Shown here: positions 25,408 through 33,218 of the stretch, in pieces
Numbering within the stretch: position 1 is the first letter of the stretch
How the letters are laid out: every line of letters begins with the position of its first letter
Assembly: GCF_000720725.1 (NCBI RefSeq)
Contig: NZ_JOCQ01000085.1
Location: 1-36,579 of the forward strand
From: Streptomyces rimosus subsp. rimosus
Lineage (GTDB): Bacteria; Actinomycetota; Actinomycetes; Streptomycetales; Streptomycetaceae
Reading direction: 5' to 3'
Length of the DNA: 36,579 bases
The notes under the pieces: generated by a model
Databases searched by the model: none
What the model was told of the DNA's origin: nothing
What the model saw: only the letters and a program-made list of their open reading frames with translations
Made by a program: the position numbers and the translations under genes

Positions 25408-25567
25408 GGTCAGCGATCCTTTCCAGGGGCGTGCGGAGGAGCGGGACGAGCGAGGCGCGCACCGGCATGCGGAACATGCCGACGCGTGCCGGGTGTACGG
25501 GCTTCTGCGACGTGCCCGAGCCTACGGCCCGTACGCACCCGCCCGGTCGGCCAGGCGGCCCGCAGCG

Positions 25568-26350
25568 TCACCCGTAATGCTGCAAAAAGAGAAAGACGGC
25601 TGCACCAAGGATGCCCATCCCGGCGACGGACAGCAGCAGCGGGCGCAGCACAAGCCCACCTGGCAGCCCGTCCCAGCTGTCCGCGAACGACCGTCCCCAG
25701 CGCGCGCCGAAGCCGGTCAACAGGCAGAACGCACCCGCCGCGAGCATCGGCAGCGCGACCGCCACCCCGGCGAGGCCGCCCCATGCCTGCTTCCACCCGG
25801 CGACGACGTACATCGCACCGTCCCCGGTCCGGACAGGGACCCGGGTACCCGGCGGGTACACCGCGTCGGGGTGGAAGGTACCGAACGGATTGACACGGCC
25901 GGTACTGCCGGTGCTACCCGTGCTGCCGGTACTGCCTGTGCCGCCCGTGCCGCCCGTGCCGCCCGTGCCGCCCGTGCCGCCCGTGCCGCCGCCACTATCC
26001 TCGTCCCTGCCGGGGCGGAAGGCACCGGTGCAGCTGATCGTCTTGCCTGCGTGGCGGCCACTGCCGGCGGCCGGGTAGCGCTCGTGGCACTCCTCAACCG
26101 TGTACGTGCCGTGAACCCCCGTGAATCCGGCGGCGAGGGCCGCCTCCTTGGCCGAGATCACCCCGACCATCACCCCCAGTACCAGGAGGACGAGCCCGAC
26201 GGCACGCCCCAGCACGTAGCGGGCGACATCACGGCGGCTGGCCACCGCCGCCGGCACCCGGCGCAGCGCCCCGATCGACGCGAGCGACCCGATCGACGCG
26301 AGCGGCCCGATCGACGCGAGCGGCCCGCGGTGATCCGTCGTGGACCGCAT
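25568..26350 (-). CDS. Two-cysteine membrane protein, paralog B with Gly-Thr repeat
   Basis: A 260-residue protein with the same plan as its neighbours: a helix near residues 48-68, TVEEC with Cys88, CTGAFR with Cys107, then a hydrophobic pair ending FCLLTGFG, a SFADSW loop and a C-terminal helix. Two repeats set it apart: an N-terminal six-residue repeat (LASIGP, LASIGS, LASIGA) and a Gly-Gly-Thr/Gly-Ser-Thr linker around residues 119-150. The ATG at 26350 shares one base with the stop of paralog C (TGATG), so translation is coupled. Function unknown. Confidence 0.75.
   Translation of the reverse strand: MRSTTDHRGPLASIGPLASIGSLASIGALRRVPAAVASRRDVARYVLGRAVGLVLLVLGVMVGVISAKEAALAAGFTGVHGTYTVEECHERYPAAGSGRHAGKTISCTGAFRPGRDEDSGGGTGGTGGTGGTGGTGGTGSTGSTGSTGSTGRVNPFGTFHPDAVYPPGTRVPVRTGDGAMYVVAGWKQAWGGLAGVAVALPMLAAGAFCLLTGFGARWGRSFADSWDGLPGGLVLRPLLLSVAGMGILGAAVFLFLQHYG
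25901..25992. repeat. 9-bp coding minisatellite (GGT/GST linker)
   Basis: About ten copies of a 9-base unit (GCCGCCCGT and variants with A or T changes) encode the Gly-Gly-Thr/Gly-Ser-Thr linker of paralog B. The unit keeps the frame, so copy changes would only alter linker length. Confidence 0.8.
26271..26324. repeat. 18-bp tandem repeat x3 in coding sequence
   Basis: Three copies of an 18-base unit beginning CCGATCGACGCGAGCG encode the six-residue LASIG repeat near the N-terminus of paralog B. Two copies are identical and the third differs by one base. Confidence 0.85.
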
Positions 26351-26982
26351 CAGACGATCCCGTCCACGAGCAACGCGGCCCCGGCACCGAGGGCGGCCGG
26401 TCCGCCGACCCCGGCCAGGACACAGCGGACCACCGCTCCACCCGGCACACGACGCCAAGCCTCCCGGAATCCCGGACCGCGACGACTGCCGAATCCGGTC
26501 AGCAGACAGAACAGACCCGCCACGACCGCGCACACCGCGACACAGACGATCGCCAGGCTCCGCCAGATCCACTGCTCGTCGATCATGACGAACCTGTAGT
26601 CCGTCTTCTGGACCGCCAGTTCCGTGCCCGGCTCGAACTTGGCCGGGGTCTCCACCGTCGCGTCCTCGACGGCCGCGCCGCCCCGTTCGGCGCGGAAGGT
26701 ACCGGTGCAGGTGTCGACGGGCCGCGCGTGCCGGTGCCGGGACGAGCCGGCGCGCTCGAACTGCGTGCGGCACTCCCGGACGGTCAGCGTGCCGGCGTCG
26801 CCCTTGTGCCCGTTGGAATAACCCATGCCTGCAGCGGTCATCCCGCCGAAGAACAACCCGGCGAGAACGAGGCCGGCACCGATGACCCTGCCCGCGGAGG
26901 AGCGCCATCGGGCCGGGGAGCGCGTACGTATGAAGGGCTGCGTTGGCATGGAGGGACCGAGTTGCTGTGGAGGACAGTTCAT
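26350..26982 (-). CDS. Two-cysteine membrane protein, paralog C
   Basis: A 210-residue protein with the shared plan: a helix near residues 33-54, TVREC with Cys71, CTGTFR with Cys92, a hydrophobic segment with LFCLLTGFG, a FREAW loop and a C-terminal helix. It is first of the three, upstream of paralog B with overlapping TGATG. The start is uncertain: ATG 26982 gives MNCPPQQ and ATG 26949 gives MPTQPF, and neither has a good ribosome binding site. The cysteine spacing (21 residues) equals that of paralog A. Function unknown. Confidence 0.72.
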   Translation of the reverse strand: MNCPPQQLGPSMPTQPFIRTRSPARWRSSAGRVIGAGLVLAGLFFGGMTAAGMGYSNGHKGDAGTLTVRECRTQFERAGSSRHRHARPVDTCTGTFRAERGGAAVEDATVETPAKFEPGTELAVQKTDYRFVMIDEQWIWRSLAIVCVAVCAVVAGLFCLLTGFGSRRGPGFREAWRRVPGGAVVRCVLAGVGGPAALGAGAALLVDGIV

Positions 26983-27126
26983 CTGCCCGGAACGGTTGGC
27001 GGCTGCTCGGTGCTCGTACGGCCGGGAGCCACGTCACCGGACGACGGCGGCCGGAGCCGTACGCCCGGCGAGGCGTACGGCGGTCGCCTGCGCGCCCCGT
27101 GCTCGGTGCTCCGTGCCCCGTGGCCC

Positions 27127-27154
27127 CGTGCGCCGTGCGCCGTGCGCCGTGCGC
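27127..27154. repeat. 7-bp tandem repeat CGTGCGC x4
   Basis: Four exact copies of CGTGCGC lie in the 536-base gap 26983-27519. Apart from this repeat, a strongly C-rich stretch (about 27190-27420) and the promoter at 27421, I see nothing in that gap. Confidence 0.8.
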
Positions 27155-27420
27155 CGAGGAACACAACCGCTTGACCGGGCAGGTACCGAAACTTAACCAC
27201 CTCTTTCCCCGTCCGCACCACTCCCCACCGGCCCCGCATTCCGAGGAGCCACCACACTCCACCCCGGGCAATCCCCCAATTTTCGACCCGTATTCGAGCG
27301 AATTCACCGCGCCCCGGCTCCCAACCGCTCACCACCAGCGCCCCGTTGCCCCCACTTTCGTCACCGCTGTCCCTTGGCGAAGGCCCGCCGTCAACCCGGC
27401 GACTCCCCCATTGGGCCGCC

Positions 27421-27449
27421 TTGACATGCCTCCGTTAAGAGCACATAAA
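27421..27449 (+). promoter_or_regulatory. Vegetative-type promoter for the WXG-like gene
   Basis: TTGACA (27421-27426) and CATAAA (27444-27449) are 17 bases apart and lie about 70 bases upstream of the ATG at 27520. A consensus -35 is rare in this genome and makes this the clearest promoter in the window. Confidence 0.65.
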
Positions 27450-27519
27450 GTGGCCACGCTGGACGTGTCGAGAGTGAAACGCGCCAAGCACGAATGACAG
27501 GGCAATGACGGGGGCCGTG

Positions 27520-27849
27520 ATGGCGGACAAGGCATTCGACGTAGATCCCGACGTGCTGCGCACACAGGGCCACGCGTTCGTGAACATCGGCACGGAGTTC
27601 GGCAAGGCCGCCAAGAAGCTGAAGGACGACCTGGAGGGCCTCGGAAAGCCCTGGGAGGACGCGGACTTCGGCGCCGCCTTCGACACCATCTACACACCGA
27701 TCCGCGACGGCATGTTCGAATCCATGGATTCACTGGGCGAACGCCTCGAAGACATCGGCGACAAACTCCAGGGCATGGCCCGTACGTACACGGCGTCCGA
27801 CGAACAGGGCGTACACGTCGTCAGCTCGGTTCAGCGTCCCGCCATCTAA
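27520..27849 (+). CDS. Small WXG-like ESX protein, cassette 1
   Basis: A 109-residue helical-hairpin protein. The turn between helices reads GLGKPWEDADFGAAF, a relaxed WXG motif with Trp followed by an acidic loop. The start is ATG 27520 (MADKAFDVD) rather than the in-frame ATG at 27505, because its paralog at 31042 starts MGDACAFDVD at the equivalent place. It is first of two plus-strand genes with the CpnT-N-like gene at 28139. Close paralog: 30695-31042. Likely an Esx-type partner for secretion. Confidence 0.8.
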   Translation: MADKAFDVDPDVLRTQGHAFVNIGTEFGKAAKKLKDDLEGLGKPWEDADFGAAFDTIYTPIRDGMFESMDSLGERLEDIGDKLQGMARTYTASDEQGVHVVSSVQRPAI

Positions 27850-28138
27850 GGCACGCGGTCGCGACGCTACGGGGCGCAGCCGGCGGAACCGTCGGCGCCG
27901 TCAGGGAGGCCACGCGCCTCACGCGCGTACGAGCGAGGCTCGGGCCGCGGGCAGTCCCCACCCGACGGACCTCGGCCGACCACTGCCCCCCATACGGCGC
28001 CTGCACGGCCAACCGCCCCCGGCGCCCGCCCCGGCCTCTCTCCCAAAAGCCCACTCCACGCCCTGATCAGCACCAACACCAAGATCGCGAACGACTCTCC
28101 AGCCGCACACGGCTGCTACCGCACGGGGGACGATCACT

Positions 28139-29131
28139 GTGTCACTGACACTGCCGAGCGAGGTTGCCTGGGTCCTCGGACTCCTCGGGTACGACTGGCC
28201 GGAGGCCGACGAGGACGCACTCTTCAAGTGCGCGGAGACCTGGCGCACCTTCGCCGCCCAGGTCGAGCAGTCGTCCTCGCAGGGCACGTCGGCAGCAAAT
28301 GAGGTGGTCGCGGCCAATACGGGCGAAGCGGTCGAGGGATTCAGCAAGGAATGGGGCGCTTTCTCCGGCAGCTCCGGTTCCGACCACTATCTGCGCGACG
28401 CCCAGCTCGCCGCCGAAGTCATCGCCCTGGCCTTCGACGCGGCGGCCATCGCCGTACTCACCGGCAAGATCGCGATCATCGCGCAGCTCGTCATGCTCGC
28501 CGTGGAACTCATCGCCGCACAGGCCGCCGCCCCGTTCACGTTCGGCCTTTCCGAAGCCGGCGCGGCGGGCGCCACACAGCTCACCCGGATCGCCGTCCGC
28601 GAAATCCTGAACAAGATCAAACAAGAGGTCGTCCAGGCCGCCACCAAGGCCATGGAACACGCGACGATGGACGCCATCAAGAAGATGGCGAAGAAGGCCG
28701 TGTCCAAGGAAGCCCGGCAGCTGGCGATGGACTACGCGAAGAAGACGGTCAAGGACACGGTCAAGGAGACCGTCAAGGACAAGGTCGTCGAAGAGGGCAA
28801 GGCGAAGGCCACCGAAGCCGCCACGGAAATGGGGCAGAACATCGCCCAGCAGGGCATCGAGAACCATTTCGGCGCCCGCGACGGCATGGACTGGGGCGAA
28901 ACCGCCGACATCGGCAAGGAAAAGGCTGGCGAATACGTCGACGGCCTCAAGGAAGGCGCCCAGAGCCTGGCCGACCCCCAGACGTACGTCGACCACGCCA
29001 AGGAAGACCTCACCAACCGCGGTCTGGACGCAGCCCAGAAACACGTCGACAACCGAACCGGCGGCGCCGCCACCCGCCATCAGGACGTCACGGACGGGGC
29101 GAAGGATTCTGTGCGAGCTGTGTTTGGGTGA
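28139..29131 (+). CDS. CpnT-N-like/WXG100-like secreted protein without toxin domain, copy 1
   Basis: A 330-residue protein starting at GTG 28139 (SLTLPSEVAWVLGLLGYDWP). The first about 230 residues match the N-terminal WXG100-like module of CpnT-type polymorphic toxins, including WPEADEDAL, a hydrophobic pair near residues 97-120, and APFTFGLSEAGAAGATQ near 140. The last about 100 residues are charged helical sequence with no toxin motif I know, ending KDSVRAVFG. In known family members this module carries the secretion signal and a toxin sits at the C-terminus. Its paralog at 29554 ends in the same way, so the protein is probably complete. GGGGGA precedes the start. Confidence 0.8.
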   Translation: MSLTLPSEVAWVLGLLGYDWPEADEDALFKCAETWRTFAAQVEQSSSQGTSAANEVVAANTGEAVEGFSKEWGAFSGSSGSDHYLRDAQLAAEVIALAFDAAAIAVLTGKIAIIAQLVMLAVELIAAQAAAPFTFGLSEAGAAGATQLTRIAVREILNKIKQEVVQAATKAMEHATMDAIKKMAKKAVSKEARQLAMDYAKKTVKDTVKETVKDKVVEEGKAKATEAATEMGQNIAQQGIENHFGARDGMDWGETADIGKEKAGEYVDGLKEGAQSLADPQTYVDHAKEDLTNRGLDAAQKHVDNRTGGAATRHQDVTDGAKDSVRAVFG

Positions 29132-29229
29132 GGAGCTCGGGGGGTGGGGGTTGAGGCGGGAGTTGGCGTTGGGACTGGTCCAGGGGCTGAGAACGGCCGG
29201 TCGGGAGCAAACGGTCAGTCGGCATCTCG

Positions 29230-29271
29230 GGCCGGATGGGCCGGCCTGCGGGGGCGCCGCCGCGATTTTTT
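29230..29271 (+). terminator. Possible terminator between convergent copies
   Basis: GC-rich palindromic sequence (GGCCGGATGGGCCGGCC and GCGGGGGCGCC) runs directly into a T-run at 29266-29271. It lies in the 422-base gap (29132-29553) between convergent genes. The stem is imperfect. I see no gene in the rest of the gap. Confidence 0.35.
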
Positions 29272-29553
29272 GACCGCCATCAGCGATTCGTACAGACCGA
29301 GCGCTGACCGTAGGGGCCTGAACGGAACCTCTTCGCTCTTCGCCCTCCGTCCTGAGCTCTTCGCCCCGTCCGTGCTGCTGATGCGTTCTTCCCCCGCATG
29401 GCAGCCGGGCTCAAGCAGCCGAGATCGCGGGCACCACGGCGCGCCTCCACGAGCCCTACCCCCGGCCTCCCGCCAACCGGGCGCGAGTTGGTCAGGCGGC
29501 CAGGCCACCACTGGTCACGCCCCACCGCTACTCGCCGCACCGACTCCCCACCA

Positions 29554-30663
29554 TCAGCCGAAGACAGCACGCACGTCCTCAGCAACACCACCTCCCGCAC
29601 CCCCGCCCGCTCCACCCTCTCCACTCCTGTGCGCCTCTCCCCGCTCCCCCGCCCCTTCGACGCTCCCGGCACCTCCTGCTCCTCCGTCTCCTTCCCCCCT
29701 CCCCCGCCGAAGACCTTCCCTCGCCTTCGCCGCCAAGGCGTTGCTCCCCGCCTCCGTCGCCCCGTCGACAAGCCGGTCCCGATGCGTCCCGGGATCGAGA
29801 AGGTCGGCCAAGCCGCCCTCCCTCTCCCCTGGACCACTCGGTGCTCCGACGACGTATTCACCGGGCTTGAACACCCCACCCTCGACCGCACCGAACTGCT
29901 TCCCGAATTCCTTCTTCGCGCCGTCCAGCGTGTCCCCCAGGTCCACGCCGGCACGCGCACCGAAGTGGCTTTCGACACCTTGCTGGACGATGTCCTGCCC
30001 GGCTCCGGTCACGATGTCCGTGGCCTTCTCCTTGGCAGGGTCGACAACCACGTCCCTGACAAGCTTCTTCGCGTAATCCGCCACGAAGTCCTTCGCTTGC
30101 TTCTTCACGAACTCCGAGGCGATCTCCTTCACCCCCTTCTCGGCGGCCTCCGCCATCGCCTTGGTGATCGCCTCGACGACCTCCCGCTTCAGCTTGTCCA
30201 AGAGCCGTCGCACAATGAGACGGGTGGCCTGAGTCACCCCCAACGCACCCACCTCGGACAGCCCGAGCGTGAACGGAGCGGCAGCCTGCGCCGAGATGAG
30301 TTCGACGGCCAGCACGACAAGCTGCACAATCACCTCGGCCTTGGCCGCGAAAACCGCAGCCGCCGCCACCTCGAATGCAGCCCCGATCACATGGGCCGCG
30401 GCCTGCGCATCGGGAAGGCAAGAACCCGGCCCGTCGGAAAAGCCCTCCCAAGTCTCCGAGAAGCGGCTCACCGCCTCACCAGAGTTGGCGGACACGACCT
30501 CTCGTGCGACCGATCCACCCCGCACGTCGGTCCGCCCGGCCTGAGCCGCGAACTCCAACCAGGCCCGCCCGCACTCCATGAGCTTGTCCTCGTCCGCTTC
30601 GGGCCAGGAGTACCCGAGCAGATCGAGCACCCACACGACCTCACTCGGCAGCGTCAGCGCCAC
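29554..30663 (-). CDS. CpnT-N-like/WXG100-like secreted protein without toxin domain, copy 2
   Basis: A 369-residue paralog of the product at 28139, in inverted orientation. It starts at GTG 30663 (ALTLPSEVVWVLDLLGYSWP) and shares WPEADEDKL, APFTLGLSEVGALGVTQ and the VESHFGAR region. Its tail is longer and Gly/Glu/Arg-rich, but ends EDVRAVFG like copy 1. No toxin motif is seen. It follows the WXG-like gene at 31042 by 31 bases, so the pair is an operon. Confidence 0.8.
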   Translation of the reverse strand: MALTLPSEVVWVLDLLGYSWPEADEDKLMECGRAWLEFAAQAGRTDVRGGSVAREVVSANSGEAVSRFSETWEGFSDGPGSCLPDAQAAAHVIGAAFEVAAAAVFAAKAEVIVQLVVLAVELISAQAAAPFTLGLSEVGALGVTQATRLIVRRLLDKLKREVVEAITKAMAEAAEKGVKEIASEFVKKQAKDFVADYAKKLVRDVVVDPAKEKATDIVTGAGQDIVQQGVESHFGARAGVDLGDTLDGAKKEFGKQFGAVEGGVFKPGEYVVGAPSGPGEREGGLADLLDPGTHRDRLVDGATEAGSNALAAKAREGLRRGRGEGDGGAGGAGSVEGAGERGEAHRSGEGGAGGGAGGGVAEDVRAVFG

Positions 30664-30694
30664 TGGCCACCACCGCTACGGACGCGCACCACCA

Positions 30695-31042
30695 TCACAA
30701 CCCCCAAGGCGACGAGTGCGAACGCGACACCTGCCCGACAAGCTCTATCCCACCCCTCTCCGCAGCCTCATACGCCCTCGCCATTTCCTGCAATTTCTCC
30801 CCCGCCCCCTCCAACCGCTTTCCAAGCGACTCCATGGACTTGAACATGCCGTCCCGGACCGGCTCATAAATCATCGCGAACGTCTCGGCGAATTCGGCAC
30901 CACTCCACGGCTCCCCCAGCCCCTCCAGGGTCGCCTGCAACCGCTTACAGGCATTCCCGAACTCCGCTCCGATCTCATGGAACTCGCGCCCCTGACGCCG
31001 AAGCCCGTCCAAGTCAACATCGAACGCGCAAGCATCACCCAT
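30695..31042 (-). CDS. Small WXG-like ESX protein, cassette 2
   Basis: A 115-residue paralog of the product at 27520. The turn reads GLGEPWSGAEFAETF, here with a WSG tripeptide, and RDGMFKSMESLGKRLEG matches the other copy closely. ATG 31042 (MGDACAFDVD) was chosen over a frame extending to 31063 by comparison with the paralog. It lies directly upstream of copy 2 of the CpnT-N-like gene. Confidence 0.8.
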   Translation of the reverse strand: MGDACAFDVDLDGLRRQGREFHEIGAEFGNACKRLQATLEGLGEPWSGAEFAETFAMIYEPVRDGMFKSMESLGKRLEGAGEKLQEMARAYEAAERGGIELVGQVSRSHSSPWGL

Positions 31043-31417
31043 CAAGATCCCCCACTCGAACAATCAAGCAACACTGATCAGCGAACACCACGACCGCCAA
31101 CTCCTGAAAGTGCCGCGAGCCTTCCACTCCCCCACCCCCGCTGCAAACGCCGCCCCACCACCCCACTCACACAACCCGAAGAAACCTTTATCGCCCGCCC
31201 CCAGGGGCTACGAACACAAACTACTGCCCACCCCTCGCCTCAACCCGAACACTCCCTCCCCACTTCCCCTCACCAACCGATCCCCACCTCAGCAAAAACC
31301 CAACAGCAACAGAACAAACACCGGCAAAAACCCGCCACCACTCATACGAGCGAACAATCAACACATCACTGACGGCACACACCGCCGTGTCGCTCCTCCC
31401 CACCCAAACACGCAAAA

Positions 31418-31447
31418 AAGGGGCCCGCTTCAGACTGCGGGCCCCTT
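31418..31447 (-). terminator. Intrinsic terminator with T-run
   Basis: GGGGCCCGC (31420-31428) pairs with GCGGGCCCC (31437-31445), flanked by AA/TT. On the minus strand a run of six T follows. It matches the stems at 31738-31764 and 33149-33178 in core sequence (GGGCCCGC). It now follows only a relic coding tail. Confidence 0.85.
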
Positions 31448-31470
31448 CTTGTTGCCGTCTCTCACTGCGA

Positions 31471-31560
31471 CTACTGCCCCGGAGGCTGGTACGGACCGGG
31501 CTGGTGCGGCGGGTAGCCGATGCTTCCACCGGAATCGCCGTAACCATCAGGGCCACCACC
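31471..31560 (-). pseudogene. Relic C-terminal tail, probably of a mycosin or Pro-rich ESX protein
   Basis: In one minus-strand frame this reads GGGPDGYGDSGGSIGYPPHQ, then PGPYQPPGQ and a stop at 31471-31473, followed by an intrinsic terminator 26 bases on. The Gly/Tyr/Pro-rich tail resembles that of the second mycosin at 31812. Upstream the frame is closed by stops, and another frame ends in an Ala/Val-rich helix (IGAGILAVGAVAKAGQV). The 769-base gap 31043-31811 has no intact gene; a decayed gene is the simplest reading. Only the tail is legible. Confidence 0.45.
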
Positions 31561-31737
31561 ACGACCACCTCAAGGCTGATGATCACGGAAGGCGAAACCC
31601 CGGCACCGCTGCCCCCAGTCGCCTTCTGCTCGCGTCAGACCTGGCCGGCCTTGGCCACAGCACCGACGGCGAGAATGCCCGCGCCGATGCGGCGCCGATA
31701 ACCAGCGCTCCTGACGGCCGCCGTTCCGAAAGCACAA

Positions 31738-31764
31738 GGCCCGCAGCCGAGAGGACTGCGGGCC
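31738..31764 (-). terminator. Hairpin terminator after second mycosin
   Basis: GGCCCGCAG (31738-31746) pairs perfectly with CTGCGGGCC (31756-31764); TTGTGCTTT follows on the minus strand. It begins 48 bases past the stop at 31812. Confidence 0.8.
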
Positions 31765-31811
31765 ATGTACCGCGTACGTCGCATCGCGCGCTAAGCGCGA
31801 GCGTTGAGCAG

Positions 31812-33119
31812 CTACTGCGGCGGCGGGGGCTGCTGCGGCGGGTACGACGGGTACGCGCCAGGAGGGCCCGCCTGCTGCTGATAGGCGTTCGGCGGGTAGG
31901 GCGCTCCTCCGGGCCCCCCCGGGCCGCCCCAGCCACCGGGGCCGCCGGGCGGCGGGCCGTTACGACGGTTCTTCTGACGGCTGACGACTACCGCGATGAT
32001 GATGACAACGATGAACAGGACACCCGCGGCAATACCGATGAGGACACCCATGCTCATGCCGTCGTCCTTCTTGACACCGGCTTGCTGGTTGCTGCCGCCT
32101 GCGGCATTCGCTCCGTCAGCCCCTGCGGATGACTGCGCTTCCGGGGCCTTCAACGGGCCATTCTTGGGTCCGGCAGGGATGTTTCGCGTCAAAGCCCCCA
32201 GGGGGCGGATGAAGCCGTAACCGTAATGCGGATCGGGAAGTTGCGTGCCTTCGAGACTCGGAGCCATACCGGCGGTCTTCACCAACCGATTGGCGATCTG
32301 TCCGGCAGTGAGGTCGGGGAATTTCGAACGCAGGAGGGCTGCGGCGGCGGAGACGTACGCTGTGGCGTCGGAAGTTCCCGATGCCTGCTGATAGGGCTCG
32401 GTAGCAGCCGCAGACCTGATATGAACCCCAGGAGCCGTAAGCAGAAGCCCCTTGCCATAGTTGGATTTCTGCCAGATTTTTCCCGCCTGGTCCACGGCCC
32501 CCACTGTGATTACCCCTGGCGCTTCAGCCAGTGGCCCAAGTTCATTCTTCCCATCGTTACCTGCACCCGCGACGAGAAGAACATCTTTTTGGGCAGCATA
32601 TGCCAGTGCACGCTGCACAGATTCCGAGATAAAAGGGGGATGGAGCGACAGGTTAATCACGGAAGCTCCGTGATCGACGGCGTAACGCACCGCCTCACCC
32701 AAGCTCTCGATGTTACCAAATTCAGGTACTGCCAACGGAAGGATCTTGGCGTCGGGCGCCATGCCCTTGACTCCGTCCGAGTTGCCGGCGCCGTGTCCGT
32801 GCCCTGCGATGATCGCGGCCATGCTAGTGCCGTGATCGCTCACACTTTCGTGGTCAGCGGTACCGCCCTTGACGAAGTCCTTCCCGGGAAGAATATTTCC
32901 TTGCAGATCAGGATGATCACCCTTTACGGCGTCATCAATCACGGCGACAGTAACGCCCTTACCCGTTGACTGTTTCCACACTTGCTCCGCTCCGAATGAC
33001 TCCAGAGGCCATTGGGCGTCTCTATGCTCATCTGCCGAGGCCACCGACGCGGTGCCGAAGAGCAAAGCTCCCGTCACTACCACGCCGCCCACCGCACGGA
33101 GCGCTCGTGCGAAGCTCAT
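31812..33119 (-). CDS. Second mycosin-like S8 serine protease
   Basis: A 435-residue subtilisin-family protease of mycosin type. A signal peptide (1-29, ending ASVASA) precedes the catalytic domain with Asp62 in VAVIDDAV, His96 in DHGTSM, oxyanion Asn188 in AGAGN, and Ser250 in SGTSDATAY. A membrane helix at about 355-380 is followed by a Pro/Gly-rich cytoplasmic tail. The Asp motif DDA differs from the usual DTG, but all three catalytic residues are present. It has a codon use with more A/T than its neighbours and is separated by its own terminators. It probably anchors in the membrane and cuts exported ESX substrates. Confidence 0.92.
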   Translation of the reverse strand: MSFARALRAVGGVVVTGALLFGTASVASADEHRDAQWPLESFGAEQVWKQSTGKGVTVAVIDDAVKGDHPDLQGNILPGKDFVKGGTADHESVSDHGTSMAAIIAGHGHGAGNSDGVKGMAPDAKILPLAVPEFGNIESLGEAVRYAVDHGASVINLSLHPPFISESVQRALAYAAQKDVLLVAGAGNDGKNELGPLAEAPGVITVGAVDQAGKIWQKSNYGKGLLLTAPGVHIRSAAATEPYQQASGTSDATAYVSAAAALLRSKFPDLTAGQIANRLVKTAGMAPSLEGTQLPDPHYGYGFIRPLGALTRNIPAGPKNGPLKAPEAQSSAGADGANAAGGSNQQAGVKKDDGMSMGVLIGIAAGVLFIVVIIIAVVVSRQKNRRNGPPPGGPGGWGGPGGPGGAPYPPNAYQQQAGPPGAYPSYPPQQPPPPQ

Positions 33120-33148
33120 GCCGTAACAACACCTTTCAGTGACGTGAC

Positions 33149-33178
33149 GGGGCCCGCAGCCCGAAGACCGCGGGCCCC
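33149..33178 (-). terminator. Hairpin terminator after the PPE/EspB-like gene
   Basis: GGGGCCCGC (33149-33157) pairs perfectly with GCGGGCCCC (33170-33178) around 12 bases, 41 bases past the stop at 33219. It shares its core with the other two stems downstream. Confidence 0.8.
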
Positions 33179-33218
33179 ATCATGTTCCGCCGGCTACCTG
33201 GTCCCGGCTGGGAAGACC

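Noticed and set aside
29215..29511. A 98-codon minus-strand frame in the convergent gap
   Set aside because: Arg/Ala/Gly-rich product without a ribosome binding site or recognisable fold; it spans the T-run terminator candidate.
28139..30663. Complete CpnT-like NAD glycohydrolase toxins
   Set aside because: Only the N-terminal module matches; no glycohydrolase or other toxin motif is visible in the C-terminal parts.
31583..31936. A minus-strand frame of 117 codons overlapping the second mycosin tail
   Set aside because: It overlaps a certain gene and crosses its terminator hairpin; the readable relic lies in another frame further on.
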